Shown here piece by piece: positions 5,364-5,517 of a stretch of DNA of 5,517 nucleotides. The first letter of the stretch is position 1; every line of letters starts with the position of its first letter. A program made the translations under genes and the position numbers. Where the stretch lies: NCBI GenBank assembly GCA_024697885.1, contig JAILSA010000296.1, positions 1 to 5,517 of the forward strand, read 5' to 3'. The stretch is from Eubacterium sp. Lineage in GTDB: Bacteria; Bacillota; Clostridia; Lachnospirales; Lachnospiraceae. Under the pieces are notes generated by a model. The model saw only the letters and a list, made by a program, of their open reading frames with translations. It made no database searches and was not told the origin of the DNA.

Positions 5364-5517
5364 TCATTTATTCTCCCAAAACTTTGCCAACTCCACTTTC
5401 ATGGTCTCTAGGTTCACCACATCAAAGGGGTCCCACTCTCTGGGAAAAAGTTCCAAATATTCTCTCTGCAAAAATCTTTCGTCCAAGAGCAGGATAGCTC
5501 CCTTGTCCTCCTCCGTC
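5364..5517 (-). CDS. C-terminal end of a probable DinG/Rad3-type ATP-dependent helicase (partial)
   Basis: Only the last 50 codons are in the window; the rest lies beyond the right edge. The visible peptide begins TEEDKGAILLLDERFLQ, goes on with REYLELFPREW, and ends in FWENK before TGA at 5366-5364. The pattern (acidic turn, Gly, hydrophobic strand, LLDxRF, Tyr, LFPxxW) resembles what follows helicase motif VI in DinG/XPD-family superfamily 2 helicases, such as the clostridial proteins related to Rad3. These act in DNA repair and in removing unusual DNA structures. The family call rests on this short tail and my recollection of it, so it is moderate. The stop codon is 6 nt before a strong inverted repeat. 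The gene has the same direction as rnf but is separated by about 320 bp and probably forms its own transcription unit. Confidence 0.62.
   Translation of the reverse strand, partial: TEEDKGAILLLDERFLQREYLELFPREWDPFDVVNLETMKVELAKFWENK

Noticed and set aside
1..5517. CRISPR array, tRNA, rRNA, insertion sequence or phage attachment site.
   Set aside because: I found no spaced direct repeats, tRNA-like cloverleaf, transposase motif or terminal inverted repeats; the window looks like ordinary core chromosome.

Overview
The window holds one complete rnf operon, read entirely on the minus strand in the order rnfC-rnfD-rnfG-rnfE-rnfA-rnfB (right to left, about 5039 to 45). It encodes the six-subunit, membrane-bound ferredoxin:NAD+ oxidoreductase (Rnf complex). 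To its right lie an AT-rich intergenic region of about 320 bp and the last 50 codons of another minus-strand gene, probably a DinG/Rad3-type ATP-dependent helicase. The CDGEAB order, the several cysteine motifs in RnfB, the strong AGGAGG ribosome binding sites and the sigma-A-like promoters point to an anaerobic Clostridia-type Firmicute. A Lachnospiraceae-like gut fermenter is my best guess. That placement is inference from gene content and style, not from a marker gene.

How the genes work together: RnfB (multiple Fe-S clusters, one membrane anchor) is expected to take electrons from reduced ferredoxin. RnfA and RnfE are paired membrane proteins that each carry two conserved cysteines for a shared intramembrane [2Fe-2S] centre. 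RnfG and RnfD carry FMN attached to threonine, and both flavin-attachment motifs are present. RnfC holds the NADH/FMN site and two [4Fe-4S] clusters and passes electrons to NAD+. The redox energy drives Na+ or H+ export; which ion cannot be read from the sequence. All key cofactor ligands I looked for are intact, so the complex looks functional. The genes are tightly coupled: gaps of 10 and 12 nt at C/D and A/B, and overlaps of 8, 1 and 4 nt at D/G, G/E and E/A. The likely starts of rnfD and rnfG are internal to their longest open frames, and rnfC starts with TTG.

Intergenic region (5040-5363): on the minus strand there is an extended -10 promoter for rnf (TGCTATAAT) and a short leader. On the plus strand there is a near-consensus promoter (TTGACA, 17 nt, TACAAT), then a bulged hairpin, a U-rich linker and a 17-bp stem ending in UUUU. 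Together these look like an unannotated small RNA of about 95 nt, diverging from rnf and converging on the helicase gene. An 18-bp sequence resembling a Rex (NADH/NAD+ sensing repressor) operator overlaps its -35 element. This candidate redox-linked small RNA beside the Rnf operon is the most interesting observation here; it is a sequence-based hypothesis only.

Left edge (1-44): a weak hairpin and a T-run lie past rnfB and may be part of a terminator cut by the window edge.
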